Of a DNA stretch of 13,450 nt, positions 6,702-13,450 are shown piece after piece (the stretch's first letter is position 1; each line of letters begins with the position of its first letter). Location: contig CAMBLP010000050.1 in assembly GCA_945868195.1 (NCBI GenBank), forward strand, positions 1 to 13,450, read 5' to 3'. The DNA comes from Bordetella parapertussis (GTDB taxonomy: Bacteria; Pseudomonadota; Gammaproteobacteria; Burkholderiales; Burkholderiaceae_B). The notes below the pieces were generated by a model. That model did not search any database. It saw nothing but the letters and a program-made list of their open reading frames with translations, and was not told where the DNA came from. Both the position numbers and the translations under genes were made by a program.

Positions 6702-8306
6702 ATGAAAGGAGTCGTCGTATGTCCGCAGCCTCGCGCCGCCGAGGTGGGTGCCGAAATCCTTGAGAAAGGTGGAAACGCTTTTGATGCGGCGCTGGCGACT
6801 GCGTTTTCGCAAATGGTCAATGACCCCTTTATGTGCGGCTTGGGCGGCATGGGTACGCTGCATTACTTCCATGCCGCGACAGGACTCAGTGGGATGATCG
6901 ATTTCTACAATCGTGCTGGCTCCAAGGTTCGTCCTGATATGTGGGAAAAAGACTGCAAAGGCCGAACCCCGATCTCTGGCTACAGTTTGTTTGATGACTT
7001 CAGAAGCGAGATTGGGTATACCGCGATCATGACCCCGGGCGCCCCAGCGGGTCTTGGTTTGTTTCATGAAAAGCTCGGCTCCATGCCTTGGGCGGATCTA
7101 ATCGCTCCTGCGATTGCTCAAGCCAATGAAGGGATCTTGATCACACCGAATACCGCGAGTGTTTGGAGTGGGTATGCCCAGCCGGGCATACCGGATGGTC
7201 TCACGCGGATTCGAAAAACAGCCGAGTGCGCGCGTGTTTATTTGCATCCCGATGGACGATTGTTTCAGGTTGGTGATGTGTTGCGTCTGCCTGATTATGC
7301 GCGCACCCTTGAGCGTCTGGCAAAAGGAGGTTGGCGAGATTTTCACCAAGGTTCTCTTGGAGATGAAATCGCGCGCGACTTGGCAGCGAATGGCGCTTTT
7401 GTGACGCGACAAGACTTGGCGAATTATCTTCCCGAGGAGAGTGCTCCCTTGGTGGGTCACTATCGTGGTTATGAGGTGAGGTCTAATCCTCCGCCAGGTA
7501 GTGGCGCCACCTTGATCGAAATGTTGCAAATCCTTGAACACTTCGATTTAGCTTCGCTCGATCATGGCTCGACACGGCATCTTGATTTAGTCGCGCGCGC
7601 GATGGCCGCTGCGCATGTTGATCGAAATGCTTATCTGGGAGATCCCCGTTTTGCCGACGTTCCCACCGATATGTTGATTTCAAAAAAGCGTGCTGCGTAT
7701 TGGGCAGAGCGCATCAAGAGTGGTCACTATGCGGGAGGTCAGGAACAAGCGCCTCCGGGTTGCACTACACATGTATGCGTGATGGATGCCGCTGGTAATG
7801 CCGTGTCCATGACGCATACACTTGGCACGGCTGCCGGTGTTGTGACGCCCGGCTTAGGCTTTAACTACAACAATTCGATGAAATTGTTTGACCCTGTACC
7901 CAATAAAAAGAATTCAATGGCGCCGGGTAAAGCACGCACAACGGGAATGGTGCCAACGATGTTGCTCAAGGATGGCAAACCTGTTCTGTTAGCAGGCGCA
8001 CCGGGTGGTAGTGTCATTATTAGTGCGACGTTGCAATCTATTTTGAACGTCGTGGACTTTGGGATGTCTCCTGTGGAAGCCGTCACGGTACCGCGTATTC
8101 ATTGCGAGGGACTGGGTATCCATACCGAGGCGACGGTGCCGCGTTCGGTGATTAAAGAGTTGCGCGCGCTTGGGCATACGGTTCATCAGAGCGCACATAG
8201 TTTTGAACCTAGCATGTCGCGCGCGCATGTCATTTCAACGATTGGCGGTCGCATGAGTGGTGGTGCAGACCCAAGAGGTGGCGCTGGGGTTGTCTATGCG
8301 CGATAG
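6702..8306 (+). CDS. Gamma-glutamyltranspeptidase-superfamily Ntn-hydrolase (likely not a true GGT)
   Basis: A 534-residue protein with the GGT fold and length. KGGNAFDAAL (22-31) is the N-terminal signature. The presumed autocleavage site and nucleophile is Thr355, in CTTHVCVMDAAGNAVS. GAPGG near the C-terminus supplies the glycine pair of the oxyanion hole. There is no signal peptide (MKGVVVCPQPRAAEV), so it should be cytoplasmic, unlike E. coli GGT. Residues that bind the glutamate moiety in E. coli GGT seem replaced: the DFREMAP arginine is Tyr69 (DFYNRAG), NNQMDD reads NNSMKL, and LSSMSPT reads RTTGMVPT. The stretch between NN and that last motif is short, so a lid loop is probably missing. 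The substrate may be another small amide; HpxW (oxamate amidohydrolase) shows the superfamily includes such enzymes. It is divergent from the operon at 6598 and convergent with the GAF gene. Confidence 0.9.
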   Translation: MKGVVVCPQPRAAEVGAEILEKGGNAFDAALATAFSQMVNDPFMCGLGGMGTLHYFHAATGLSGMIDFYNRAGSKVRPDMWEKDCKGRTPISGYSLFDDFRSEIGYTAIMTPGAPAGLGLFHEKLGSMPWADLIAPAIAQANEGILITPNTASVWSGYAQPGIPDGLTRIRKTAECARVYLHPDGRLFQVGDVLRLPDYARTLERLAKGGWRDFHQGSLGDEIARDLAANGAFVTRQDLANYLPEESAPLVGHYRGYEVRSNPPPGSGATLIEMLQILEHFDLASLDHGSTRHLDLVARAMAAAHVDRNAYLGDPRFADVPTDMLISKKRAAYWAERIKSGHYAGGQEQAPPGCTTHVCVMDAAGNAVSMTHTLGTAAGVVTPGLGFNYNNSMKLFDPVPNKKNSMAPGKARTTGMVPTMLLKDGKPVLLAGAPGGSVIISATLQSILNVVDFGMSPVEAVTVPRIHCEGLGIHTEATVPRSVIKELRALGHTVHQSAHSFEPSMSRAHVISTIGGRMSGGADPRGGAGVVYAR

Positions 8307-8349
8307 GACCTGCGGCAGAGCTCGACTGTTGATTAGGTGTGTTGATCTT

Positions 8350-8817
8350 TCATTTTTTGATATTTGAATGCAGAGTGATTAATCCAGGACGTAAAAGAGC
8401 GCCGAGATGTTGCGCAGTTTCAACATGATCGGGTTTTACACGAGGAAGTGTCATCAGAATATTCAGCGTTCCCAGGCACAGTGAATCGCTTGAAATGGGA
8501 ATATTAATGATGGATTGCAACCCTAATCGCTGGATCGTTTCGTGGTCATCAAAAGATTGCCGAATGGCTTCGCTGCCTTCACCGACAAATATTTTTTGTT
8601 CAATGAGGACGTGCTGACCCCAGACCGTTCCTTTCTTTTGTTTTCGGCCGCCGGGGGGATAGGCCTCTGGATTAGAGCTGTAAAGTCGTTCAAGCTCTAC
8701 GTGCTGGGCATGAAAAATGTTGATGGTCAATAATTGCCGGTCCAGCAATGTCATGGCGATCTGATCGACGCCATGACAGAGCTGTTGCACGTTTATCATA
8801 AGTGCGGTGTTCAACAA
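8350..8817 (-). CDS. Small GAF-domain protein
   Basis: A 155-residue protein that is essentially one GAF domain. The motif LERLYSSNPEAYPPGG followed by RKQKKGTVWG and then SIINIPISSDSLCLGTLNI follows the usual GAF strand order. I see no attached output domain (no HTH, kinase or cyclase). GAF domains bind small ligands or nucleotides; this one could sense a metabolite linked to the upstream Bug/GGT genes, but that is inference. The start is taken as TTG at 8817, 12 bases after the Bug stop, with a weak GAGG close by. An ATG at 8799 would drop six residues and has no ribosome site. It is the last gene of the minus-strand GGT-Bug-GAF group. It ends 43 bases from the end of the convergent GGT-like gene, and I see no clear hairpin terminator in that gap. 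Confidence 0.82.
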   Translation of the reverse strand: MLNTALMINVQQLCHGVDQIAMTLLDRQLLTINIFHAQHVELERLYSSNPEAYPPGGRKQKKGTVWGQHVLIEQKIFVGEGSEAIRQSFDDHETIQRLGLQSIINIPISSDSLCLGTLNILMTLPRVKPDHVETAQHLGALLRPGLITLHSNIKK

Positions 8818-8829
8818 AGACCTCGAACT

Positions 8830-9798
8830 TTATTCGGCAGTGATTTTCAGCTCTTTGATGAGCTTGGTATATCGCTCGGTATCGGCTTTGAGTGTTTTTG
8901 CGAAACCGACTGGTGTCGATTGAACGACTTCGACGCCGATCCCACGCATTCTTTCAATCACGACAGGTTGAGCCAGCATTTTGTTGATTTCGGTATTGAG
9001 CTTGTTCGTGATGTCAGCGGGCAGATTTTTGGGGCCAAATACGCCGTACCAGACCACCATTTCAAAGCCGGGCAGAGTCTCTGCGACAGTGGGAGTTTCC
9101 GGCAACAGTGTTGCGCGTTTGTCTTCGGTGACTGCAATCAGATTGAGTTTGCCGCTTTTGACATGTGGCAAGGTTTGAGTGCCTGCGCTAAAAAGGACCT
9201 GTGTCTGACCTGAGACGGTATCGAGTACCGCAGGCGCGCCGCCTTTGTAGGGAACGTGGTTCATCGTGATGCCTGCTGCTTTTTCAAACATGACGGCACT
9301 GATGTGATTGGTCGAGCCCATGCCGGCAGACGCATAGTTGAGCTTGCCTGGATTCGCTTTTGCAAAAGCGATCAGGTCTTTCACGGTTTTGGCAGGGACT
9401 GCGGCGTTGGTCACCATCGTATTCGTGACAAGCGCGATCAGTGCGATGGGTGTGAAGTCATCGACGGGATGAAAAGGCATTTTTGCAAATAACGCACCGT
9501 TCATCGCGTGTGTGCTCATCGAACCCACGAGCAAGGTGTAACCATCGGGTTTTGCCTTGGCAACGAGGTTTGAACCGATATTGCCTGATGCGCCGGGCTT
9601 GTTTTCTACGATAAAGGTCTGGCCAAGTGTTTTAGTCAGATTTTCAGAGAGCATCCGCGCCAAAATATCGGTGGTGCCACCGGGTGCCCAAGGCACGACG
9701 ACGGAAACAGTCTTGTCTGGCCAAGCAGCCTGAGCGGGTGCGAGAGACGTAAAGGCAAGGGCACTTGCGACGAGTAAGCGAGTAAGGGATGTATGCAT
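8830..9798 (-). CDS. Bug/TctC-family tripartite tricarboxylate transporter substrate-binding protein
   Basis: A complete Bug protein of 322 residues, normal for the family. The start at ATG 9798 is favoured over the ATG at 9810, which would add four residues, because GGAG lies 6 bases upstream of it. The signal peptide MHTSLTRLLVASALAFTSL ends near APAQA/AWPDK. Family motifs follow: VSVVVPWAPGGTTDILARM, FIVENKPGASGNIGSNLVA, KPDGYTLLVGSMSTHAMN, YASAGMGSTNHISAVMFE and VPYKGGAPAVLDTVSGQTQ. It should be periplasmic and bind a small organic acid or amide. It lies 60 bases downstream of the second GGT-like gene and 12 bases before the GAF gene, so co-transcription is likely. I see no TctA or TctB permease genes in the window, as is common for orphan Bug proteins in Burkholderiales. 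Confidence 0.95.
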   Translation of the reverse strand: MHTSLTRLLVASALAFTSLAPAQAAWPDKTVSVVVPWAPGGTTDILARMLSENLTKTLGQTFIVENKPGASGNIGSNLVAKAKPDGYTLLVGSMSTHAMNGALFAKMPFHPVDDFTPIALIALVTNTMVTNAAVPAKTVKDLIAFAKANPGKLNYASAGMGSTNHISAVMFEKAAGITMNHVPYKGGAPAVLDTVSGQTQVLFSAGTQTLPHVKSGKLNLIAVTEDKRATLLPETPTVAETLPGFEMVVWYGVFGPKNLPADITNKLNTEINKMLAQPVVIERMRGIGVEVVQSTPVGFAKTLKADTERYTKLIKELKITAE

Positions 9799-9804
9799 GC
9801 GGGA

Positions 9805-9808
9805 CTCC
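9805..9808 (-). promoter_or_regulatory. Ribosome binding site setting the Bug start at 9798
   Basis: GGAG on the minus strand sits 6 bases before the ATG at 9798 and overlaps the alternative ATG at 9810. This makes the downstream ATG the better start. Confidence 0.6.
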
Positions 9809-9858
9809 ATGTTTTAAAAAATTGAATAGAAATAATGATTGTTTTAATATGTTAAAGC

Positions 9859-11697
9859 TTAACGACCTACTGCGTAACCTTGCATGCCCCTTGGGTTGGC
9901 CCCCGCGCGTAAGATCAATTGGCCGTGAGGACCTTGTTCGCGCGTGCAGGCGGAAAGGCGTCCTTCGGACCATGCCGCGCCTACCTTGACCTCATGACCT
10001 GCTTGTTTAAGTCGCTCGATTGTCTGATCAGGCATGCGAGCTTCGATTGTCATGCGGTTGAGTGTCGTGGTCCGTGGCCAAAAGGAAGAGGGGTAGTGAT
10101 CGAGATGCCAGGAGGGTGCTTCGATCGCCTCTTGGAGATTCATGCCATAAAGGGCGTGACGTAAAAAGAAGATCAGTGTCCATTGATCTTGTTGATCTCC
10201 CCCAGGTGTACCAAACGCCATATAGGGTTTGCCATCTTTCAAGGCCATCGAGGGAGAAAGCGTCGTAGTGGGGCGTTTTTCTGGCTGCAACTGACTGGCC
10301 AGACCATCATCGATCCACGTCATTTGTAGACGGGTGTTGATCGAGAAACCAAGTTCTGGGATCGCGGGGCTCGAAGACAGCCAACCGCCTGACGGTGTGG
10401 CCGAAACCATATTGCCTTGCTGATCGATCACGCTCAAGTGACAGGTGTCGCCAACGAAGATTTCTTTGTCAGCCCATTCGCGTACGGGTGGCAAAGCCGC
10501 AAAAGTTGGCTCACCAATCCCATAGCGTGTGTCCGAGATCGCCAGAATGCGTTCGCCAAGAGCGAGGTCTGGCATAGTGGGCTGACGTCCATTGGGTTGG
10601 CCTGGACGCAGGGCGGTGGAGGCTTGCGCCGCGATCTGCGCGAAGCGTTGCTTGCCATAATCTGAGCTCAGCATGGCCGCAAGCGGCACATCTACAAAAT
10701 CCGGATCTCCCAGCCACACCATGCGATCGGCGAGGGCGAGCTTGGCTGCTTCGGCGACGTGGTGCACAAACTCAAAGGAATCAGGTGCGTATTGTTGAAG
10801 TTCGGCGTTGCGAAGGATGGTCAGTTGCTGCAAAAAGGTTGCGCCCTGAGACCATGCGCCACATTTCGCGACGGTGTAACGGCCGAACTCAACCGTGATA
10901 GGTTCGTCATAGGTGGCTTGCCATTTCGCCAGGTCCTCATAGCGCAAGAGGCCTTTGTTGCGTTCACCCGTGGTGTCTCTGATTTCTTCATGCGTGTAGT
11001 AGTCGTCGATCGCGCGGGCAACGAAGCCTCGATACCAAACATCGAGTCCTGCCTCGATTTGTTTGACGCGATCCACGCCGCCCTGATCTTGGGCTAGTTC
11101 GATGATCTTGCGGTAGGTTGCCGCGATCGCCTTGGATTGAAACAGAGAGCCAGGCGCCGGGACCTTGTCGTTGGGTAGCCAGACGTTACGCGAGCTGTGC
11201 CACTCGGCACGAAACAGGTCTTGTACGGCGGTGATGGCTTGCACCACCCGAGGAATGAGAGGGAAGCCCTTTTCTGCGTAATAGATAGCGGGCGCCAGTA
11301 CCTCTGCAAGAGACAAGGTCCCGTAATCGCGCAGCATCGTGAGCCATGCGCCCCATGCGCCTGGAACCGTGGCGGGCAGGAGGCCGATGCCGGGGATGAG
11401 TTCGAGTCCCTTTTTTCTAAAAAATTCGGGCGTCGCAAGCGCGGGGGCACAGCCTTGGCCACAAATGACGCGCATGCGTTGTTCTTTTTCACTCCACAAC
11501 ATCAGAGGAACCTCGCCTCCCGGCCCGTTCAGGTGGGGCTCGACGATCTGGAGCACGAACCCCCCCGCAACGGCCGCATCGAAGGCATTGCCTCCGCGCT
11601 CGAGGATTGACATGGCCGTTTGCGAAGCGAGCCAGTGTGTGGAGGAGACCACGCCAAAGGTGCCAACAATTTCAGGGCGGGTGGTGAAGGAGTCCAT
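9859..11697 (-). CDS. Gamma-glutamyltransferase family protein (divergent GGT-superfamily Ntn-hydrolase)
   Basis: A 612-residue GGT-superfamily protein, somewhat longer than usual, starting at ATG 11697 with no clear ribosome site. RGGNAFDAAVAGGF (34-47) and NGPGGEVPLML (57-67) are the N-terminal signatures. The presumed nucleophile is Thr418 in DTCHLSVIDQQGNMVSATP, where the usual TTH reads TCH. The oxyanion glycines are in GTPGGDQQDQW. There is no signal peptide. Residues expected to hold a glutamyl group look absent: the DFREMAP arginine position reads CGQGCAP (Gln81), and the NNQMDD region reads NTRLQM. It shares only the superfamily core with the other GGT-like gene in the window, so the two are not a recent duplication. 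It heads the minus-strand operon with the Bug and GAF genes and is divergent from the TRAP gene. The substrate is unknown. Confidence 0.9.
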   Translation of the reverse strand: MDSFTTRPEIVGTFGVVSSTHWLASQTAMSILERGGNAFDAAVAGGFVLQIVEPHLNGPGGEVPLMLWSEKEQRMRVICGQGCAPALATPEFFRKKGLELIPGIGLLPATVPGAWGAWLTMLRDYGTLSLAEVLAPAIYYAEKGFPLIPRVVQAITAVQDLFRAEWHSSRNVWLPNDKVPAPGSLFQSKAIAATYRKIIELAQDQGGVDRVKQIEAGLDVWYRGFVARAIDDYYTHEEIRDTTGERNKGLLRYEDLAKWQATYDEPITVEFGRYTVAKCGAWSQGATFLQQLTILRNAELQQYAPDSFEFVHHVAEAAKLALADRMVWLGDPDFVDVPLAAMLSSDYGKQRFAQIAAQASTALRPGQPNGRQPTMPDLALGERILAISDTRYGIGEPTFAALPPVREWADKEIFVGDTCHLSVIDQQGNMVSATPSGGWLSSSPAIPELGFSINTRLQMTWIDDGLASQLQPEKRPTTTLSPSMALKDGKPYMAFGTPGGDQQDQWTLIFFLRHALYGMNLQEAIEAPSWHLDHYPSSFWPRTTTLNRMTIEARMPDQTIERLKQAGHEVKVGAAWSEGRLSACTREQGPHGQLILRAGANPRGMQGYAVGR

Positions 11698-11751
11698 GGG
11701 GCTGCGTTATTTGAGATAGGCTAGTGTGGATATTAATACTTATTTAATCCC

Positions 11752-11780
11752 CTTTTACGGAGGACGCATCTCCTTGTCAA
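11752..11780 (-). promoter_or_regulatory. Candidate sigma70 promoter for the GGT-Bug-GAF operon
   Basis: On the minus strand a consensus TTGACA (11775-11780) is followed after exactly 17 bases by TAAAAG (11752-11757, four of six matches). The gene start at 11697 lies about 55 bases downstream, giving a short leader. The spacer contains a small inverted repeat (GGAG...CTCC). Confidence 0.5.
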
Positions 11781-11797
11781 AGACCTCGTTGATATGC

Positions 11798-11812
11798 AAA
11801 ACCTAGGGTTTT
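11798..11812. promoter_or_regulatory. 15-bp inverted repeat, candidate operator
   Basis: AAAACC-TAG-GGTTTT is a perfect 6-bp inverted repeat with a 3-bp centre. It sits between the two divergent candidate promoters and ends 2 bases before the possible -35 of the TRAP gene. The position suits a regulator binding site. No regulator gene is present in the window, and the assignment is inference. Confidence 0.35.
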
Positions 11813-11814
11813 CC

Positions 11815-11845
11815 TTGGTATGTATTTATGTAAGGGCAATATAAT
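11815..11845 (+). promoter_or_regulatory. Candidate sigma70 promoter for the TRAP binding-protein gene
   Basis: A perfect TATAAT -10 box lies at 11840-11845. The best upstream partner is TTGGTA at 11815-11820 (four of six), with a long 19-base spacer, so the promoter may depend on an activator. The coding start is about 50 bases downstream. Confidence 0.45.
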
Positions 11846-11896
11846 GTCCATTGGTTAGCTATTTTTTGACAACGTTGTACTGACGGAGAACCCGCC

Positions 11897-12991
11897 ATGA
11901 ATCGTAGATCGTTTATTACTAAAGCAAGTATTGCCGGCGCAGCCGGTTTATCAACCGTTGCGGCCCCCGCTATTGCTCAACGCAAAATTACATGGCGGAT
12001 GGTGACGACATGGCCTAAAAATTTTCCAGGCATGGGCGTTGGCGCTCAGCGCTTGGCGGATCGTATTACCGCCGCCTCGGGAGGCCAACTGACTATTCAG
12101 GTTTTTTCCGCGGGCGAACTCGTTCCACCTCTGCAATCTATTGATGCCGTGATTGACGGTGGTGCAGAGATGTCGCACGGTGCTGCTTACTATTGGCAGA
12201 ACAAGAGCGTGGCGCTGTCCTTTTTCACCGGCGTACCTTTCGGTATGACGAGCCGCGAACTCGCCGCCTGGGTGCGCTATTTGGGTGGTCAGCAAATTTG
12301 GGATGAGGTCTATGACAAGTTTGGTTTGCAAGGCTTCTTGTCGGGCGATACAGGCACGCAGGCGGGTGGCTGGTTTCCCAAAGAGATCAAAAGCCTCGAT
12401 GACATCAAGGGCTTGCGTTTCCGTACCCCCGGTTTGGGTGGTCAGGTCTGGGGCAAGTTGGGCGCCTCTGTGACCAACATGGCAGCCGGCGAGATTTTCC
12501 AAGCGTTGCAGTCGGGCGCGCTCGATGCTGCTGAGTTTGTCGGTCCTTATAACGATCTCGCACTTGGCTTCTACAAAGCGCGCAAGATTTACTACACCTC
12601 GAGCTTTATTGAGCCCGGTTTGGCAACAGAGTTGGTCGTGAACAAAAAGAAATACCAAGCCTTGCCAAAGAGCTTGCAGGATCTCGTGCGCGATGTGTGC
12701 CAGGCCGAATACGACCAGGTCGCTTCCGACTTTGCCGCCAATGACCCACGTGCACTCGAGGTGCTGGTCAAAGACCATGGCGTTACAGCCATTCCTCAGT
12801 TCCCAAATAGCGTGGTTGAGGCCGCTGCAAAGGCCTCATTGGAGGTCTTGACCTCCATCCGCGATAAGGGCGATGCGTTGACCAAAAAGACGGCTGAAAG
12901 TTATGTGAAAGCGCTCAATACCGTTCGTATCAAAACCGAAGGTACGGATGCGCAATTTATTGCCGCACGCGCCAAGTACTTTAAGATCTAA
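11897..12991 (+). CDS. TRAP transporter substrate-binding protein, TakP-like (DctP family)
   Basis: A 364-residue binding protein starting at ATG 11897, with GGAG 8 bases upstream (11885-11888). The N-terminus is a twin-arginine signal, NRRSFITKAS, followed by a hydrophobic stretch and APAIAQ, so Tat export as a folded protein is likely. The mature part matches the TakP branch: VFSAGELVPPLQSIDAV, GDTGTQAGGWF, LKGLRFR-type DIKGLRFRTPGLGGQVWG, GALDAAEFVGPYNDLALGF and the VNKKKYQALP strand. Rhodobacter TakP binds pyruvate and other 2-oxo acids, sodium-dependently, so a 2-oxo acid or related hydroxy acid is the best guess. The protein ends in KYFKI just before a strong terminator. The gene is thus transcribed alone, with its candidate permease on the opposite strand next door. 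Confidence 0.95.
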   Translation: MNRRSFITKASIAGAAGLSTVAAPAIAQRKITWRMVTTWPKNFPGMGVGAQRLADRITAASGGQLTIQVFSAGELVPPLQSIDAVIDGGAEMSHGAAYYWQNKSVALSFFTGVPFGMTSRELAAWVRYLGGQQIWDEVYDKFGLQGFLSGDTGTQAGGWFPKEIKSLDDIKGLRFRTPGLGGQVWGKLGASVTNMAAGEIFQALQSGALDAAEFVGPYNDLALGFYKARKIYYTSSFIEPGLATELVVNKKKYQALPKSLQDLVRDVCQAEYDQVASDFAANDPRALEVLVKDHGVTAIPQFPNSVVEAAAKASLEVLTSIRDKGDALTKKTAESYVKALNTVRIKTEGTDAQFIAARAKYFKI

Positions 12992-13010
12992 TACGTTTAG
13001 TGTGAAAGTT

Positions 13011-13049
13011 AAAAACCCGGCGATCTGTCATGGATCGCCGGGTTTTTTT
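13011..13049. terminator. Bidirectional Rho-independent terminator
   Basis: A perfect 15-bp inverted repeat (left arm 13011-13025, right arm 13033-13047) includes a GC-rich CCCGGCGATC stem with a 7-base loop TGTCATG. It is flanked by A-runs on the left and seven T on the right, so it forms a hairpin plus U-tract on both strands. It lies between two convergent genes and can stop both transcripts. Confidence 0.93.
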
Positions 13050-13069
13050 ATGTATATTTTTATGGATTT

Positions 13070-13450
13070 TTAGTAAAGCAACTTTGGCAACCAGGTGACG
13101 AGCTCTGGGAATACAAACAAAATAGCAATCGCCAGTACCTGCAGACAAACAAAGGGAATGACGCCTTTGTAAATCATCCCCGTCGAAATACTGTTGGGTG
13201 CGACACTTCTCAGATAAAACAACGAGAATCCGAACGGAGGGGTGAGAAAGCTTGTTTGTAGATTAACGCCAACCATCACGCCAAGCCAGATGGGATCGAG
13301 ACCAAGCATCAATAGAACGGGTGCCGTAATCGGGATCACGATGAAAATAATCTCAAAGGTATCCAAGATAAAGCCGAGGACGAACATGATGAGCATCACC
13401 ACGATCATCGCGCCCATCGCCCCACCTGGCAGACCCGAGAGGAATTCATG
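13070..13450 (-). CDS. TRAP transporter large permease subunit, DctM type (partial, C-terminal part only)
   Basis: The minus-strand frame is open from the stop at 13070-13072 to the right window edge, 126 codons. The true start lies outside the window; the ATG at 13417 is internal. The visible part holds three to four hydrophobic helices. Its segments MLGLDPIWLGVMVGVNLQTS, LTPPFGFSLFYLRSVAP and YKGVIPFVCLQVLAI are typical of the DctM C-terminal region, the 12-helix sodium-coupled permease of TRAP systems. The small DctQ subunit is presumably further out on the right, upstream in transcription. Pairing with the TakP-like gene across the shared terminator is very likely from proximity, though the two are convergent rather than in one operon. 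Confidence 0.93.
   Translation of the reverse strand, partial: HEFLSGLPGGAMGAMIVVMLIMFVLGFILDTFEIIFIVIPITAPVLLMLGLDPIWLGVMVGVNLQTSFLTPPFGFSLFYLRSVAPNSISTGMIYKGVIPFVCLQVLAIAILFVFPELVTWLPKLLY

Noticed and set aside
7098..7541. 147-codon minus-strand open frame within the plus-strand GGT-like gene
   Set aside because: Antisense to conserved GGT-family sequence, with no ribosome site or domain.
8307..8349. Possible terminator between the convergent GGT-like and GAF genes
   Set aside because: There is a T-rich run but no GC-rich stem of useful length on either strand.
9851..9863. GTTAA-AGC-TTAAC palindrome overlapping the stop of the second GGT-like gene
   Set aside because: Short, AT-rich and partly coding; too weak to call an operator or terminator.
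11951..12778. 275-codon open frame on the minus strand inside the TRAP binding-protein gene
   Set aside because: It is antisense to a clear, full-length TakP-like protein and its translation has no recognisable domain; it is a codon-bias shadow.

Overview
The window looks like a stretch of a betaproteobacterial chromosome, most likely Burkholderiales and perhaps Alcaligenaceae. The reasons are two Bug/TctC-type periplasmic binding proteins, a TakP-like TRAP system, the GTPase/DUF3482 plus DUF2868 pair, and moderate GC (about half by eye). This assignment is an inference from gene families, not from a marker gene. The region is densely coding, with no gap over 300 bases. I see no RNA gene, CRISPR array, insertion sequence or phage gene.

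Left part (1-6598, all minus strand). Reading in the direction of transcription, the order is a MetX-like alpha/beta hydrolase, an MFS transporter, a DUF2868 membrane protein, a GTPase/DUF3482 protein, a LigI-like amidohydrolase, and a Bug-type binding protein cut by the left window edge. Spacing is tight from the MFS gene to the amidohydrolase (7-nt gaps and an 8-nt overlap), so this is probably one operon. A plausible sigma70 promoter (TTTACA-17-TACAGT) precedes the first gene. The metabolic genes suggest import and hydrolysis of a small carboxylate, ester or lactone. The GTPase/membrane pair has no obvious link to that chemistry.

Middle part (6699-11697). A gamma-glutamyltranspeptidase-superfamily (GGT) Ntn-hydrolase gene on the plus strand converges on a minus-strand operon of a second, distant GGT-superfamily gene, a second Bug protein and a small GAF-domain protein. 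Both GGT homologues keep the nucleophilic threonine and the glycine pair of the oxyanion hole. Both appear to lack the residues that bind the glutamyl group in true GGT. They may be amidohydrolases for another small acid; oxamate amidohydrolase HpxW is a known precedent in this superfamily.

Right part (11698-13450). A 199-bp divergent intergenic region carries candidate promoters in both directions and a 15-bp inverted repeat. It leads into a Tat-exported TakP-like TRAP binding protein. That gene ends at a strong bidirectional terminator and meets, tail to tail, the C-terminal part of a TRAP large permease (DctM) gene that runs off the right edge.

Taken together, this is an organic-acid uptake and hydrolysis region with three binding-protein-dependent uptake components (two Bug, one TRAP) and several hydrolases. 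The ligands cannot be read from the sequence.
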